Of a stretch of DNA of 64,000 nucleotides, positions 21,301-34,550 are shown piece by piece. The notes under the pieces are model-generated. The model saw only the letters and a program-made list of their open reading frames with translations, did not search any database and was not told the origin of the DNA. The translations under genes and the position numbers were made by a program. This DNA is from Sipunculus nudus (lineage: Eukaryota > Annelida > Sipuncula > Golfingiida > Sipunculidae): positions 16,786,241-16,850,240 of the forward strand of contig CM049318.1 of the NCBI GenBank assembly GCA_026874595.1, written 5' to 3'. Within the stretch, counting starts at the first letter, position 1. Each line of letters opens with the position of its first letter.

Positions 21301-22000
21301 CACAGCGCTTTACCTATAGGCCTACTACCTATATCGTAAGCGCTGTTTGTTATGACCTCGTATCCTGAATTGCTACACCAGAGGGGAGCACTGTTTTTTG
21401 TCCAATTAGATGTGACCTTGCGCTGGAAGACACACCTAAGCGAGGAAAACACGGAGCCAATGTTGTTCATTTCGTTTTGAGTGACAGCTCATCGCCCCGG
21501 TAAATGTCTGAACAGGCCGCAGGCTCTGAGAGAATGGCCCCGGAGATGGTTTGCTTAGGGCCTTGGGCACATAGGATGCCCGGCCGGTGAGCTGTAATTC
21601 AAACGAAACGTAACAACAAAGGCTACGTGCACACATCGCTGGCTGGTTTCAGTTCTGCAGACAACAGACACATGGCTACGCTAACACAGTCATAATGTCA
21701 TAATCAAATCGGTCGATGATGCGAGAATGCAGAGAGAGCAATTAAAATTCGTCCATAAACTGTCATCAAGCGACGCTTGAAGCGCAGCTATGGGCGGAGC
21801 CAGGATGCATGTCGAGTGTTTGTTTATTGGCATCTGATTGGCTGCTTGTCACATCATACGCACGTTTATTTTTCAGCGGACATCAAACCGCCATCTGGTA
21901 TCAAAAATGTATCATAAACTGTCAAAGCAGGCAGCGCGAAAATCAGTTGCCTCTTTAGAAGAGCATGATTTCCGCTGCCTCGGGAGCGTAGGGGGGTCCG
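21301..22000. other. Unassigned spacer
   Basis: Higher GC than its surroundings and no clear family match. Open frames here are short and on both strands, and lack splice or homology support. I see nothing I can name. Confidence 0.35.
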
Positions 22001-23929
22001 GACTCCCTGGATCCCTCCCCTGGATCTGTCACTTATAAAGGTGTGTGACCATATCACTGACTGCAATCTGTTGGATTGATACTTTTATGAAAATTTAATG
22101 TTTCTCAGAGAAAAATCTGAAGTTCTTCACTGAAGTTAGGAAGTTCTTTAACGTACGCACTTTGTTACCCTGCGATGAAAATGAAGAGAATTCCTGAAAC
22201 ACCATGACAAAAAGTTATGTTATACATTAACACCACGAAATTTCGACCCCAAAGAGACCTCGATACGTGGTCGCTGTTTCGAGGAGCTCGTCTAGGTGAG
22301 CTTATATATAAAGAATCGAGACTGACCAAGTGGTCGTTATTTTGAGATGGTCGCTAAATTTAGTGGTCGTTAGGCGATATTTTACTGTATATGACTATAT
22401 ATATAAATATATTGAATATATGAACATAAAAAATCATCTTGGGCTATCTATATTATTATATTTATCATTATTATTATTATTATTATCCTTCTTTCCCTCA
22501 CCAAGGAACCGGGGTTATGCTTTTGACGGAGTTTAATTGTTTTTCTGTTTATTTGTTCATTAGCAACATTACTCAAAAAAATTATTTACGGATTTTAATG
22601 AAATTTTCAGAATACCCCGTGGCCGGCAATGATAAAAGGAACAATTGATTAAATTTTAGGGGTGATCCGGATAAGTGGATCCAGGAATGTTTTGATAGAA
22701 AAATGCTGCATTCCTGACGATGCTATATTGGGGTCATTTATGAGCTGTCTTGGTGGCAGTTATCATTTTTTTTCTAGTTATAATTTTAATTAAAGGAAGA
22801 ATAATAAATAAAAAGGCCTCTCAGGAAAGAGGGGGGGGGGGGGGGTTATGCAGTTGTTAATCATTGACCATATTAAAACTAATCAAGTAAAATGTGTAAA
22901 CGCTGTCCTGACAACTGTCCCTTACATTTCACATAAATCAGATATTTATTCATATAATGAATGACACAATGTATAAAAACATTCATTTATTTATTAAGAA
23001 ATCTTTAATCTTGGTGACTTTAAGTCTGCAGTCGGAATCATATTCGGATTATCCACTTTGTGTTCCTATTAAAAGCCCTGTAATTAAATCTAAAACATCG
23101 AATTTGTATATCCACCAACGCTCAATTTACTCAATAATATTAAAAAAATATCAACGTCACGTTAGTTCCATGAAAAAAATACAATAATTTTCTAAGGTCT
23201 TTTGAGATTTTTGAGATTCCCACCGAAGACCTATCAGGAACTGTTAGTATGATGAGTTTAAACTTCCTGTGTCCCATGGTTGCATTCTGTTCCCTTAAAC
23301 GGTATAAGTAAAATGTGTAAAAATCTAAAAATTGCAGATTGCAGGTAACATTTTTCTGCAGCAGTTAAAGTTCGGCAAGATCTAAAGGCATTCCGAATTT
23401 TATGACAATCGATCTGGGGCAGTTACTGAGAAATCTAGCCATTTGTATGAATGTTACTGACAGGAGATATATGTTTTCACCGCTTCCCAGAGGTTTATTT
23501 GGTCCCGTAATTCACAGAGTATAAGTATAGGTCACACTGAACATATAAGTCAGTTTAATTTCCCTTGGTCTTACTTATACCTTTTATTCTTTGCGATCGG
23601 GCGGACAGACAGATGAAAGGCATACCTCATTCTAATAACTCAGATGACCCGGCTTAACTAACAAAACGACCCGGATAGAAACATGCATATAATCATTTCA
23701 TCCACTTAACTTAAAACTAGACATTATTGTCAAATGACAATGGAATGCGTCCATATTTAAGCAAAAACCAATAATAAAGAAGTAATTATCGTAATGTTTC
23801 ACGAAATCATTCATATTTTCTATTCATTCTATGTGTAGAAATACAATATATCTCATTAAATACCCAATTTATATCAATGAATCTTAACATTATTTAAACA
23901 TACAGATAAAATAAAATTTGACTATATTT

Positions 23930-23985
23930 GACCATATGACCTTGACATTTGACCTTGAAGGTCAAATGTTACTTTTGCTTCAAGG
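23930..23985. repeat. TTGACCTTGAAGGTCAA palindrome
   Basis: ACATTTGACCTTGAAGGTCA followed by AATGT is a 25-base perfect palindrome, preceded by TGACCTTGAC. Palindromic GACCTT/AAGGTC strings are common in bivalve repetitive DNA, so a repeat-family origin is the likely explanation. Confidence 0.5.
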
Positions 23986-24199
23986 CGTTCCTGGAATATA
24001 AAAATTACTTTTTATGTGTAGAAATGTATTTATTGACTAGAAATAAACCCATATATAGAAAAAAAATGACCTTTTGATCTTGCAATTTTAACCTACTTTG
24101 GCAATCAGGTGATGCTGGAAAAAATTGGTAATACTGACTTTTTTATATTGAGGAATGAATTTCTTGACAAACCCATTAGAATTCATGTGTCACACAGCA

Positions 24200-24620
24200 T
24201 TTAATATTCACACATTTTTTGGATTGTCATAACTTATACATGCAAAACGGCAGACGTTTGTACATGTGCGAACTACTAACAGAATATTACAATATAATAT
24301 AAATAGATATACCAAGCTGTGCTCAGCATCGGTAGCTATAAATGAAATTAACCATTGTAGTAAAATGTGTGAACTAACTTTCATTTGTATATGATAAACT
24401 TTACATTTTAAATTGCTGTTTACGGAATTTTTACTTTGGACTTTGACTAAGGCTCGAGATTCAATTAACTCGGACACGAAGAATGTGGACTTGGACTCGA
24501 AACTCAAAGACTTGGACTCAGGCGGCCTGGGCTCGAACTTGCACTCGGACTCTGATTACTTCACCTTCCCAAAATGTTTTGTTTCTCAAAATTGTGTTCA
24601 CGCTAAATAATTTATGACCT
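24200..24620 (-). repeat. Dispersed repeat inverted relative to 49985-50330
   Basis: Reading 49985-50330 on the minus strand gives AAGCTTCGATCAGCATCG, GTGTGAGAACTAACTTA-like and ACTCGAAACTCAAGGACT blocks that correspond to CAAGCTGTGCTCAGCATCGG (24313), GTGTGAACTAACTTTCAT (24367) and ACTCGAAACTCAAAGACT (24497). Both contain GGACT(C/T)GGACTCG-type strings. The two copies are in opposite orientation. The class is unknown. Confidence 0.5.
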
Positions 24621-25699
24621 AAGGACGTGAACGCTAACCTAATTAGCTGAAATTGAGATTGGCATAACATCAATTAGAAACTTCAGACTATTGAAATTTC
24701 ATATTTATTAGTGAGTATTATGGGCAATTGGTTGGTCTGTTTTTGTACAAACTTTTACGAACTGGCTGCAGTTGATGATCATTGTTGGGATCAAATGGGA
24801 AGTATATCAATGATGCGCTGAATTTAGAAATGACTGCCTTTTGTGGGTTGCCTCTTGACTCACATAACGGATAAAGTAAGCAAAGTTAAATATGCACAGC
24901 ATTGGCATCTCTATGCAAATTAAACAATCATTGTAGATAAATCTAATCTTCTCATAAATGTTCACACACTGTTAACTAATTATAGTGAAGTTACATAATT
25001 AGCAATGTCATTTTAAGGAATAGTTGGCCTCAATTTTTGTAATGAGGATTATGCAATGGATTTTTGTGCTTTTGAAACAGGAATATGAATTTTTACATAT
25101 TAAAATGTATATCTGGTATTATTTCACAACAAATTTGACTGTTCATGAAGGAATTTTTTTTATTTTCTGGCAGCGTAGAATAGACATATTTGTTAGGAAT
25201 TGTTATAATACAATATATTTTACTCAGACCATGATGTAAATAAATATTTTTCATTTTTAAAATCTTTGTTCATTTTATTATATCAGTAAATTATATGTTA
25301 CCATTTTGAAATGAAGAAATTTGCTTTCCTTTCTGAATTAGTTATTAATGTTATATACATTTTATACAGTTCCACCTCTGTATTGATAGAATGTAATCGG
25401 GTTCATGCACCATGTAATAATTTGCAACCAAGATATATAAATCAGGTGAAATATATTGTATATCCCTGCCTTATGCTCCTTCCTGGCATGGGATACATCT
25501 CATTTAGCCTCTGCCAATCACAGGTCAGTTAGATAGATTCCGCCTTTTTCAGGAAACAACCAATTTGTCAGTTAGTATGGACTTATAATCCAGAAAAATA
25601 CAGAAAAAAGTGGCTCGATGTTTTAATTGGCATCTTTATACTTCTAAGATCGCAGTCTGGATATCGACCTTGGTATGATTTATTTTAAAAAGTTTATTC

Positions 25700-26700
25700 T
25701 TATTCTGTATATTTTATGTAGTTTTACGGCCATGACCCCCCCCCTTTTTTTTTACCTTTTTTTAAGGTTTAATACGTCCTCCTAGGTTGGACACCCCTAC
25801 CCTTTCCCTAAATCCTGAATCCTCCCTGCTAAGTTGAGGAGGAGGCATGTTCCTTTTAAGAAATATATGGCAGCATTACTTTGCAACATATTATGATCAT
25901 TTAAATCGAATGTACACTACTTTAGATTTGCACATAAATAGATTATTAGAAATAAAAATACTCAAATCGTGTCTCGGTGAGCTATAAAAGACCAAGTAAC
26001 TTATGAGAACTGCACAAACATTGTATCATTTGTATAAATCTCACTAAATATCATAATCGGTCGATGTGTAACCTGACCATTAAGATATTGTTTCCTTTTA
26101 TCTCTATCTGTGTAGAAACCACAAAACCAAGACCCGAAAACACAATATGTAGTTCTGTCATTTTAAAAGGGGCATTGGGATAGACATGTGACTGAAAGGT
26201 GACGACAAATGAGCTCAACTCAGGCACTACTTTGCCAACCAAGCAAGTCTTTTGGAGAATGGTGATCTCCACATGCACAGTGGGACTAGACTGCCGGATA
26301 GAGCCCAGAGGTATCAGGCATTCGACTCTGGCTGACTTGGATAAATAATGGCCAACTTTAATAGACCGACCCGTTTCTATGGTCAAATTTATTTTCCTGA
26401 AATTGACTAGCTTCAAATTGCTATAAAGAATTCAAGTTAATGTTTCGATATTACAAACTCTGTTCTGTTTAGAGCGTACCGTACAATTGAAACATCTATT
26501 TATTATCATATTTTAGTTCTAATCGTATTTGTGTCAGTAACCGTGTACAGGTAAGTGGGAAAAAAAGACTTATTGTCCTGCTGAGCAAAAATATTCTATT
26601 TCAATGGACACTTCCTGGTTCTTTCAGGACACATTTACTGGAGTGAATAGATGCTATGCTCATGTAATGCTCTACCTGGCTCGCTGGATAAGCAAAATCA
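25700..26700. other. Spacer between units G and E
   Basis: C/T runs at 25735-25760 are followed by CCTCCTAGGTTGG...CCTAAATCCTGAATCC, possibly another fragment of the G-rich MITE in reverse orientation. The 121-codon minus-strand open frame at 26051-26416 has no motif I recognise, no splice support and no paralog, so I do not call it. Confidence 0.35.
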
Positions 26701-26719
26701 GGTGATGGTGACTCCGAGT

Positions 26720-26722
<3 letters not shown>

Positions 26723-26755
<33 letters not shown>
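26723..26755. repeat. (AT)n microsatellite just upstream of the gene E exon 1 relic
   Basis: About 33 bases of AT dinucleotide, roughly 60 bases before the exon 1 relic. The corresponding place in gene C (about 36210-36225) has only ACATATACTTTACATATA, so the tract expanded in E. Confidence 0.85.
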
Positions 26756-26758
<3 letters not shown>

Positions 26759-26806
26759 CATTTCTGCTTTACCTGTTGTGTTGTACACAAGAGTGGTATG
26801 GTCTAA

Positions 26807-27985
26807 TGATCTATTCGAAAAGACGAACAAGGCACCAGTGTTTGTTCTTATATTGTTGGTCCTGTGCCAGGCAAGGAACAAACTGTTCATGCATATAATA
26901 TAAATAATTTTATATGTGTGTGTGTGTGTTTTTGTATGCCTTTCTGTAAACTTAAAGGTCTTCATGTAATTAAAGACACCTTCAAAATGATCGTTATTAG
27001 CAAATGATACGGAATTGAAAGATAACAGATAAATGAAAAACAAGTACTAATTCCGTCAATAAACCCCATCTGGCTATATAAATGAGAACTTTATTCGGTG
27101 AGTTCTAGGCACTGGTGTTTCTGCAGCCTGATAGAATGGTTGTTCATGTCAAACTTTCTACTCTATTTATCATTGTAAATAAAGCTTTTATGTCTCAGTG
27201 AGAGACTGATTTAAACTTTATTTAGAAATTCCGAGAAAAAGACGTCTCATGTGTCTAATTAAAAAAATGTGAGTGTAATTCCCCCCCCCCCCCCCGAGTC
27301 TCGAGATCGCACCATCCTCGGGGCAAACTTTGGAAAAGATTCTCACTTCCAACATCAACTGGTATCAGCTGTTAAAAAAACGAAAGTGTCGTAATTCATG
27401 CCCAGAGAAGTAACTTTCTTCCATTACTAGCTGCACAATTAGTGTGCAGGCAATATCCAATGGGGGATATTTAAAATCGACACGGGATCGACATTTTAAT
27501 ATTATATATTATATAACATATATATATATATAATATTAATTTTGTATTTTAGGGCTGAGATATGATGAGCTTATGTTTAGCTTTTATTTATCTATGTTTT
27601 CGAATATTTACATGTGCAAACGCCTAGAAACATTAAGGTGTTTGACCATATCACCGACTTCGATCTTTGGATTAATTAGTTTCTGAAATTAATCTGTTTT
27701 GTAGAAATAATTTTACCTGGATTTCATCCGATATTCTGCAACTTACGTATTTTGTAAACTTGTGATGACACTGAATGGAATCCCTAAATCACCATAATAA
27801 CAAAAGATCTAATATACAGGGAAACCTCGAAACTACGACCACCAATGAGACATCGATAAAATGGTGGTCCTGTAACCGAGCACTTTTAAAAAGATAAAAA
27901 AAAAAGATTGGAGACTGTGATCAAGTGGCTGTTATTTTGAGGTATTCTCTAAACTGAGATGGTCGTTACTGTGGTCTTAATGATA

Positions 27986-28040
<55 letters not shown>

Positions 28041-28064
28041 TATATGGATCGTGAACTATCCATT

Positions 28065-28095
<31 letters not shown>

Positions 28096-29515
28096 TTATT
28101 ATTTTAAAAACAATAATTATACAGTGCTTTTCAGAAATAGGGGACATTGCATTTGTAAATCAGAGATCATTGCCAACAAATCGAGTAAAATGTGTTAACG
28201 CTGTACTGACAACTGTCCCTAAAATTTCACAATAATCAGATATTTATTCATATAATGAATGACACAATATATGAAAAAAAACATTTATTTATTTATTTAG
28301 AAATCTGTATCCTGTGTGACTTGGTGAGACTGTGGTCTGAAATATTATAAGGATTATCCAATTTGTTTTCCTAATTAAAGACCCGATTATAGTAAATATA
28401 AATAAACACTGATTTGGATATCTCCACCCACGCTCTATTTACTCAATAAAGTTTCAAAATATTTACGACACGTTACTTCTAAGAACATCTGACTTTCTAA
28501 TATCTTTGAGAATTTGTATGTACATATATATTATGTGACATTACGTCCCTATATCCTCATCTGTAAGCAATTGGTCTAAGTAAATTGTGTCATCTGGGAC
28601 TGTCCATAAGTTTTAGATACTTATGGATATACACAGATTGGCAGAGAGAGGCAAAGATATATGGTCAAACACTTCCAGGGTGTATTGTGCATTCCCTCCT
28701 TACAATAAAACTGGTTTGAATTATTTTCACATTTAATAGGGGCGCTTACCAGATGCTCTATTTATGCAGGCTGCAACACACCTGTGGTATTTGAGTGGAT
28801 TAGTCACGGAGATCCCGCTAAGGATGGATATATTTGTATTGGCAGTGTTAATCATTGACTTTAAACTCTAAGCACTATTGATGTATTGATTTTCACTGAA
28901 GATTTGTATTACTCTTTCTTTCTATATTATTATTATTATGTTATTGTTATTATAATTATGATGATGATGATAATTATTTTTATTATTATCACCTCTAAAT
29001 GTTGTATAAGCTTATTACAATATGTGCATGTACAGATCTGTAAATATGAATTTACATAAAACATTGTTTGCATGCATATTGTGTTATCTGTTGTAATACT
29101 TTTACATCTTGTCGTAGTTCTTTTTTCATATTGAATCAATAGAGTGTGTTATCAAGATATTTTTTACCTATTATTTGTGAATCTAGTACATTTAAAAAGA
29201 AGGATATCCATGGTGATGATAATATCAATGCATTGAATACATTCTTTTGTTTCTTATTTGATTTTTCAAGGGTTTATTACAAAACCGATAGACCCTGGTG
29301 CGTATGCATGTGGTCCCCGCCATACTCTCAACAACAGAGTTGCCATGCACGCCTCAACTCCTGACTACCACATGGTGGTTACACATCTAACTTGTCATGC
29401 CTACGACAACCGGATTGACTTCACCCTAAGGCCGATATTGACGGAAGATACTTTCCAAACTCATACAACTGAGGAATTAAAATGTTCAGCATATATTGTG
29501 AACACGAACACATAA
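26807..29515 (+). pseudogene. Gene E: decayed type 2 CYYR1-like gene
   Basis: The exon 1 relic (about 26817-26870) reads TNKAPVFVLILLVLCQ. It has lost the T of the ATG seen in gene C (AAAATGACG became AAAAGACG), and its donor is GC rather than GT. The exon 2 relic begins at 28740 after TAATAG, with one G fewer than gene C, which shifts the frame. Its donor position reads GTGGAT instead of GTGAGT. Exon 3 is missing: family intron 3 follows directly at about 28870. The exon 4 relic (29271-29515) starts GFITKPIDPGAYACG and then goes out of frame, so that PPPY becomes PRHT. With four separate lesions it cannot make the family protein. Its flanks remain well aligned with those of gene C and unit G, placing it as a tandem copy. 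Confidence 0.8.
27984..28034. repeat. (AT)n microsatellite followed by (ATT)n
   Basis: A pure AT tract, followed at 28062-28102 by ATT trinucleotides. It sits at the same point of the type 2 unit as the tract at 4826-4867: after the GGTCGCT repeat and before the TTACATTTCACAATAATCAGA block. Confidence 0.85.
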
Positions 29516-31660
29516 CTAACATAGTGCAAAATCTCCTTTAACTCGGGATGTAGCATTTCAGTATTCATAAAATGTTAACAAATACTGTGCCCAGACAAAA
29601 CCGTCTAAGGAAAATATTATATGAGATATAAGGTGCATAAAATAAAAACAAAGAAAAATGTCACATGATATAAAGTTGCCTGAGACAAAAAGTAGAAACT
29701 TCAGATTATTGAAATTTTATAATTATTAGTGAGTGTTATGGGAAATTGGTTTATCTGATTTTGTTCAAACTATGACGAACTGACTGCAGCTTGTGATTTC
29801 AATGTTGGGATCAAATGGAAAGTATATCAATGATGCGCTGAATAAGGAAATTACTGCCTCTCTTGTGGCGCGCCTCCAGTCTCACATAACCGATAAAGCT
29901 ATCGAAGTTGAAAATGCACAGCATTGACATTTCTATGCAAATTACCCAATCATTGTAGATAAATCAATTCGTTTCATGAATGTTTACACACATCATTGTA
30001 GATGAAGCAAATCGTTTCATGAATGTTTACACACATTTTACTTATTATAGTGTTCCATAAGTTCCAAGTTCAATAACTGACCATGACATTTTAAGGAATG
30101 GTTGGCCTTATTTATTAACATTTCGTATTTTGACAGGCAGGTATGATAAGTTGTCAAATTGTTGAATGATATAATGCCTTCATTTTTTTTCATATTATAG
30201 TCAAAGAACACAAAGAAGAGTCTGACTTCCAAGGTACTCAAAATCGTGTTATGACTAATAGTTTGAATAATATAAGCACCATGACCTATTTTTCGGACAT
30301 ATATCTGAGCATGCCTGGAAAGTTTAATAATCGGGGCTTAGAAAACACCTCGAACATAGAAAACATTAAAGATATCAGAATATGCACACATAAGTCAATG
30401 TTACAATGTGTATATATGGTCAACCTTCTAAGATATGGTTGACAGCCAATATGTATATGAGGTAAGAAAACTGATTTTGTTATCCTATGAAAAATGCATA
30501 AAAATCTGCTGCTTCTAATAATAAGAGGTTTATTATTAGAAAGGAACATTATTGGAAAGGAACATACCTGACAGAATGAAAAAGGTTTGACTAAAAAAAT
30601 CCAAGCCACATTTGTCAGTTTAGGTAGCTAAAGGAGATCCGGTGCATTCAGTCCGGAGGACGCTCCCCCACTGTATGCGAATGCTTTTACGTCATCGGAC
30701 AGACGGGAAACCACAGCTCGTATCAGAATAGCTCCCAGATACCAGCTACAGGACTTCATTCGTCTACCTATCCTTGATCAAAAGTAAATTCCAGTCGGAG
30801 AACCTTGTCATCTGCATCGGAAATGTCAGATTTATGCAGTGGATTTTCGGGCTATTGAAACAAGACTTTGAAGTTATACATATTTAAGTGTATATTTGGT
30901 ATTATTTTACAACAAATATGAATGGGTATGAAGGATTTGTTTATTTGCAAAACAAGAATGTTTTATAATTTTCTTGCAGCATGGAGTAGACATAATTGAT
31001 AAGATTTGTTATAATATAGTAGAGTTTAATCAGAACCAGTAGTTAATAAATATATTTTTAGTGCTAAAATCTTTGTTCATTTATCATGCCAGAAAACTTT
31101 ATTTTATCACTTTGAAATGTAAGACCTTTGCCTTCCATCCTTGATTAATTATAAATGAAATATACTATTTACACCGTTCTAGCTCTGCAATGAGAGAATT
31201 TGATCTTGCCCTTGTAACTCGTACATAATTGACGCTCCATTTATTTACATCAGGTGGAATATATTGTGACTCCTTGCTTTGTTCTCCTACATGTCAGTCA
31301 GAGAATACACCTCATTTACATTCATCGATTCACAAATCATGCAGTTAGATAGACTCCACCCTCCACAAGGCACACTCAATTTGTACCTGGCATCCAGGAA
31401 ATAAAGAAAATTTAGTTCGATGTTTTAAAGTGCCATCTTCTACGTTTCCATGATCGCAGTCTTTATATAGACCTTCCTGTGGTTTTTTATCCTATTCTTA
31501 TTTGTAAAATTTATGCATTTTGAACTATTTTAAAATTTAGAGGCCTTAGGTATTTCTAGATCTATACACGTAGTGTGGTTCTTTAAATGATCCAGGTAAA
31601 TAGAAATTATGTCTCCAGAAATAGATATCTATTACAATATCACAGTATTACAATATCAGA
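29516..31660 (+). other. 3' flank of pseudogene E
   Basis: No gene is seen. The stretch at 29516-29700 matches the 3' flanks of C and D. The stretch at 29700-30130 matches 24660-25040. The stretch at 30880-31500 matches 25060-25680, with landmarks AAAATCTTTGTTCATTT and ACCTGGCATCC/ATCTTCTACG. A small 40-base tandem duplication, TCATTGTAGAT...GAATGTTTACACACAT, is at 29952-30035. Confidence 0.5.
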
Positions 31661-31983
31661 CACTGATGTTGATATTAGGGATAAATATCCCCTCACGTTT
31701 TAGCAAGTATGAGGTTGTGGTGTGGGGTGTGTGGGGAATGTAATCACCACGCCTTTCCCATTCAACATATTTTCAAATAATATTTAAATATTGGAAATAT
31801 GAATAATGAGAAATAAATATGAAATTTACAATAAGTATATTATACATATATACATATAATAAAAATTGTTAATAACTACAATAGATTATTGACCTCACTA
31901 CCATTTTTCCTGTCTACTTGACGAAGGAGCATTATTAATGCGTTTTTCATATTTTTAATGATGTCATCCTAACATCATACACA

Positions 31984-32036
<53 letters not shown>

Positions 32037-32040
32037 ATGA
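31661..32040. repeat. Diverged relative of the 19090 MITE, followed by (AT)n
   Basis: The stretch at 31670-31830 contains TTTTAGCAAG, GGGAATGTAATCA and a TTCAAATAATATTTAAATATTG string. These parallel TTTTTGGCAAGG, GACAATGTAATCATCC and AGAATAATATTATAATATTG in the 19090-19602 element. Ends are not preserved. A 50-base AT tract is at 31986-32035. Confidence 0.45.
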
Positions 32041-34550
32041 CCAAGAACACACCTACTACTGATGCGATATAAACACTTAAAGGGGCCAATTCTGATATCT
32101 TACCTTTATAAAACTAAAGGTAATCACTTGGAGCTTTTATAAAAAAAAGGGCCAGAAAATGTGAATACCACCGTACACATGCTGCTTATTTTGTTTATAT
32201 CAATGTGTTTATAGTATATGGGTGCCAACCAAAAGAAATAAAACACATTCAACAAGGGCATCTGGCGGATAAGTCAGATAAGCCAGAGCTTTGCAAATGG
32301 TGTTTTGCAACAAATGACTTTTCTACCTTATATATACCAACTTTATATATATAATATACATATATACGTAACCTACCATACTAGGTTATGTTTTTTTTTT
32401 AATGTCAACATTACTGTGTTTACAAACATGTTCTCTAAACAACTCCATGCATCTTTCACGGAGGCGTTATAAGAAATTTTCAGAACTTTTTATCCATAGA
32501 TCATTAATATATACAGGGGAAACTAGAAATCAGATAAATCCTTCTTCAAAGGGTAGGTAAAGGGGTGCCTTAAAAAGCAAGTTTGCGACAAATGATTTTT
32601 TTTGGCGACAAAAGAATTTTTTTGGGAGTCTCATATCAGGTGATGATATCATTTCTGAAAATTGAGAGACATAATACTGTTATGCAGTAACGCGATTCTA
32701 CACACTATAGTGTTATAACAGAACCTGGACCAAATGAAAACAGCCTTATCAAACCTTTTTTATGCCAGTTTTACACATTGTCCAAAGGATTATAACATAA
32801 TGTACAGTACTTTAGCCACCGATACAAGAAAGGTCACTAAAATTCGGTAAATCACGTCACTTCTGAACTATAACATAGGCTAAATTCGTCTGACAGACGG
32901 CCAATTTTCTAATATTTCGTCGACCGGGCCTAAATCAAAACGAATATACAAGTAATTAAAAATGATATTTTTCACAGTTTACGTCTGGTTATGGTAGAGT
33001 TGACAGACCTCTAGCTGTGCACAAGAATTAAATCGTAAAATTTCCGAAAAACAAGCGTTTATTACGGTACCCTGTTAAAAATTCCTGCATTTTTACATGG
33101 ATTTCAAGATTTTGAAAATACTTTTCATGTTAAGGTGATAAAGTAAGAAATTCAGTAAATTTTACAGTGTATTTTGAGGTAAAACGTTTTATCAGAGTAA
33201 TACGGTAATTAAACAGAATATTTTGATAGTGTACTAAAAATGATCTATATGTATACGTCATTTATGTGGTACGGCGACCGGATATTTTACCGTTTGCCAG
33301 AGGAAGGAGAAAACCACGCGGCCGAACTTTCGAATGATTGAAGAAATCATCAAATTGGTAAAGTATGTGAATATAAAACGTTTGTCACACTCAGCCGGTG
33401 TTAATTCATAAAATCATACGTTTTCAGGTTTAGACCCGTCACCCCCCCCCCCCCGGCTGATATGTTGTAGACCTATAAGAATAGACATCTAAATACACAT
33501 ATATTTCTAAAACAACCAAGACATATTTCTGTTTTACAATCACAGTTTTATATAAATAAAATTAATATATAATAACATTGCACTAAAATGATTTCAACAT
33601 ATATATCCACATCAGGTCTATCACACACAAAAAAAAATGTGTGTGTGTGAAATATAATAGCCAATTCTTATAGGCTATGACTGAATAGAACTGTGTACAC
33701 ATAATATGATCAGTATTAAATAAATAATTTAGTTTATATGAGTAATTTTATTAATGTTCAGTAAATCTATGTGTGCCATATTGAATATTTGACCGTTAAA
33801 AACAGGTTCTATTCTATATTCTATTCTGGGCCCAGTCAGAGAAAATGTGCAAATAATGATACACAGACCTTGTACATTATGCATGAGTGGAGCCATTTTT
33901 TACATCATCCTCCACGTAGGGCCAAAATATATAGGGTATTTTTGACATAAAACAGAAAAACAGATGTTGAAACACGTCTTGTACACCTGTAGACATATGG
34001 TGACACATAAATCAACCAAATGCAATAAGCCCACTAAGCAGAAACAAGTGTCTGTAGGTGGTAGATCATGGGAAGGGTTGATAAAAATTTTAATATTACA
34101 GGGGGATATATATTTATACACCCGACACTTTTGTACACTTGTAAGGCAATTATGTTTTTTTCTAACTTTGAACTCTGGGAGTAGCACTCATGCTGGAAAT
34201 ATAAACATTGTATGTCACATTCTGCCATAGAAAACGGGGAGGACAGTCCGTCTTACCCCTTCCCCCACCCTTTTTTTCTGGAACGTGAACAATATATTGA
34301 TATTCATTGTAAATTCATCTGCAAGATAAAATAAATTATGTTTATAATAGGTTGAGTCACACGCTTGAATCATTGGCTTCATATAAATGATCTTACCATA
34401 TTGACACCAATGTATAAAAGACAATAAGACAATAAAATAAGTCACAAACCCAAAATATGCAATGGACTATTAAAAATCAAGGCACAGTATATTTCTTTTT
34501 ATAATATAATATGAGGAATTTGTCAAATTTGCCAAAAGAAAGTCTATGGA
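32041..34550. other. Unassigned AT-rich spacer
   Basis: C-run at 33441-33454 and an (TG)n/(CA)n inverted pair around 33626-33650 (CACACACAAAAAAAAATGTG). Several overlapping open frames at 33900-34445 on both strands lack recognisable motifs. I see no family exon and no RNA gene. Confidence 0.4.

Larger units (their letters stand above)
22000..25700 (+). pseudogene. Unit G: exonless relic of a type 2 CYYR1-like gene unit
   Basis: Noncoding landmarks of the type 2 unit occur here in the usual order but without exons. They are the GTGACCATATCAC block (22045, matching 27640), the GGTCGCTAAATTTAG block (22240-22385), the AATCATTGACCATAT...TTACATTTCACA block (22850-22950, matching 40700-40790), and the AACTTCAGACTATTGAAATT 3'-flank block (24680, matching 29700). 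The 3' flank continues to about 25680 and matches 30880-31500 after gene E. No exon 1, 2, 3 or 4 is recognised between them. Units G and E look like neighbouring tandem duplicates, G having lost its coding exons. The call rests on ordered noncoding homology only. Confidence 0.45.

Noticed and set aside
26051-26416. 121-codon minus-strand open frame in an AT-rich spacer
   Set aside because: No recognisable domain, no splice context and no paralog in the other units. Composition is not clearly coding.
33900-34445. Cluster of overlapping open frames on both strands
   Set aside because: They overlap in opposite directions, contain no motif I know and lie in AT-rich spacer. Chance frames are more likely.
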